DNA of 64,000 bases from Ferruginibacter yonginensis (GTDB lineage Bacteria; Bacteroidota; Bacteroidia; Chitinophagales; Chitinophagaceae), in the NCBI RefSeq assembly GCF_042651465.1, contig NZ_JBHSCZ010000002.1:434001-498000 (forward strand), written 5' to 3'. The position numbers were made by a program, and so were the translations under genes. Below the pieces are notes generated by a model. That model searched no databases. It was not told the DNA's origin and saw only the letters and a list, made by a program, of their open reading frames with translations. This document shows positions 63,530 through 64,000 of the stretch, one piece after another; position 1 is the stretch's first letter; each line of letters begins with the position of its first letter.

Positions 63530-64000
63530 ATGAAATTATTACAAAATAAAACCGCTATTGTAACAGGTGCTGCAAGAGGTATTGGTGAAGCCATTGCTAT
63601 TAAATTTGCTGAACAAGGCGCCAATGTTGCCCTTACATATGTGAGCGACAGCAGCACCGAAAAAGCCAATGCATTGGTTGAAAAATTAGTAGGGTTGGGT
63701 GTAAAAGCCAAAGCCTATAAAACCAATGCAGGTGATTATGCCGCTGCCGAAGTTTTTGTGAATGATGTAATAAAAGAGTTTGGCCAAATTGATATTTGTG
63801 TAAACAATGCTGGTATTTCAAAAGATAATTTACTATTGCGAATGACTCCCGAGCAATGGGATGAAGTTATGATGGTAAACCTTAAAAGCGTATTTAATAT
63901 TACCAAGCAAGTAATTAAACCAATGATGAAAGCCCGTAGCGGTAGCATCATCAATATGAGTAGTATAATTGGCGAAACTGGTAATGCTGGCCAAAGCAGT
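63530..64000 (+). CDS. fabG: 3-oxoacyl-ACP reductase, partial (C-terminus outside window)
   Basis: The first 157 residues are in the window; the frame is open to the end. The cofactor motif TGAARGIG is at residues 12-19. Further FabG features are NNAGISKDNLLLRMT and IINMSSIIGETGNAGQ with the active Ser. The full motif pattern fits FabG of fatty-acid synthesis rather than a generic SDR. The catalytic Tyr and Lys lie just beyond the window. Confidence 0.88.
   Translation, partial: MKLLQNKTAIVTGAARGIGEAIAIKFAEQGANVALTYVSDSSTEKANALVEKLVGLGVKAKAYKTNAGDYAAAEVFVNDVIKEFGQIDICVNNAGISKDNLLLRMTPEQWDEVMMVNLKSVFNITKQVIKPMMKARSGSIINMSSIIGETGNAGQSS

Overview
The window looks like chromosomal DNA from a member of the Bacteroidota, most likely of the Chitinophagaceae type. 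The evidence is low GC, Bacteroidota-type promoters (TAnnTTTG), an alternative complex III operon, a type IX secretion sorting domain, an LptC/FadL-like envelope pair and many small families typical of this phylum. The genus is inferred only weakly.

Region 1 (1-5838, minus strand) is a defence-type operon whose far end lies outside the window. It encodes a DUF4007 protein, a large P-loop ATPase, a PAPS-reductase-like ATP pyrophosphatase and the start of a GHKL (HSP90-like) ATPase. The first three match the SspB-SspC-SspD set of single-strand DNA phosphorothioation. The GHKL ATPase directly downstream is the unusual part and the best candidate for a poorly described effector or accessory. Region 2 (5927-8798) is a two-gene phenylacetate catabolism unit (paaZ and a crotonase). 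Region 3 (8958-11187) holds a secreted JAMM-like protein gene broken by one frameshift in an A-run, plus a small secreted companion.

Region 4 (11480-15288) has a palindromic repeat, a fused branched-chain 2-oxoacid dehydrogenase E1, a CarboxypepD_reg-like protein, purN and a small membrane protein. Region 5 (15438-31844) is one long respiratory superoperon: alternative complex III (actABCDEF) takes electrons from menaquinol, a caa3/aa3-type oxidase (coxB, coxA, two subunit III-like proteins, subunit IV) passes them to oxygen, and ctaB, a SCO protein and a DUF420 protein serve its assembly. Region 6 (31847-34182, minus) holds small housekeeping genes (ATL protein, DUF5522, trmB) and a free-standing structured RNA with its own promoter and terminator that I could not assign to a family.

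Region 7 (34301-47451) is a mixed stretch: Lrp regulator, a 1428-residue T9SS-secreted protein with Calx-beta domains, prolyl oligopeptidase, a VOC protein, a hydrolase, a B12-type radical SAM enzyme, a lipoprotein and SixA. Region 8 (47448-53487, minus) is a surface-glycan cluster (GT8-like, methyltransferase, two GT4, one GT9) with meaB in the middle. Region 9 (53601-64000) is mostly plus-strand: LON-domain protein, coaX, FadL-like porin, lptC, aldo/keto reductase, ArsC/Spx-like protein, OsmC, an SDR, an arsenic-type operon (arsR-DUF6428-arsC) with no transporter, a GH3 enzyme, a DUF2490 protein and a truncated fabG. I see no rRNA, canonical tRNA, CRISPR array, transposase or phage gene.
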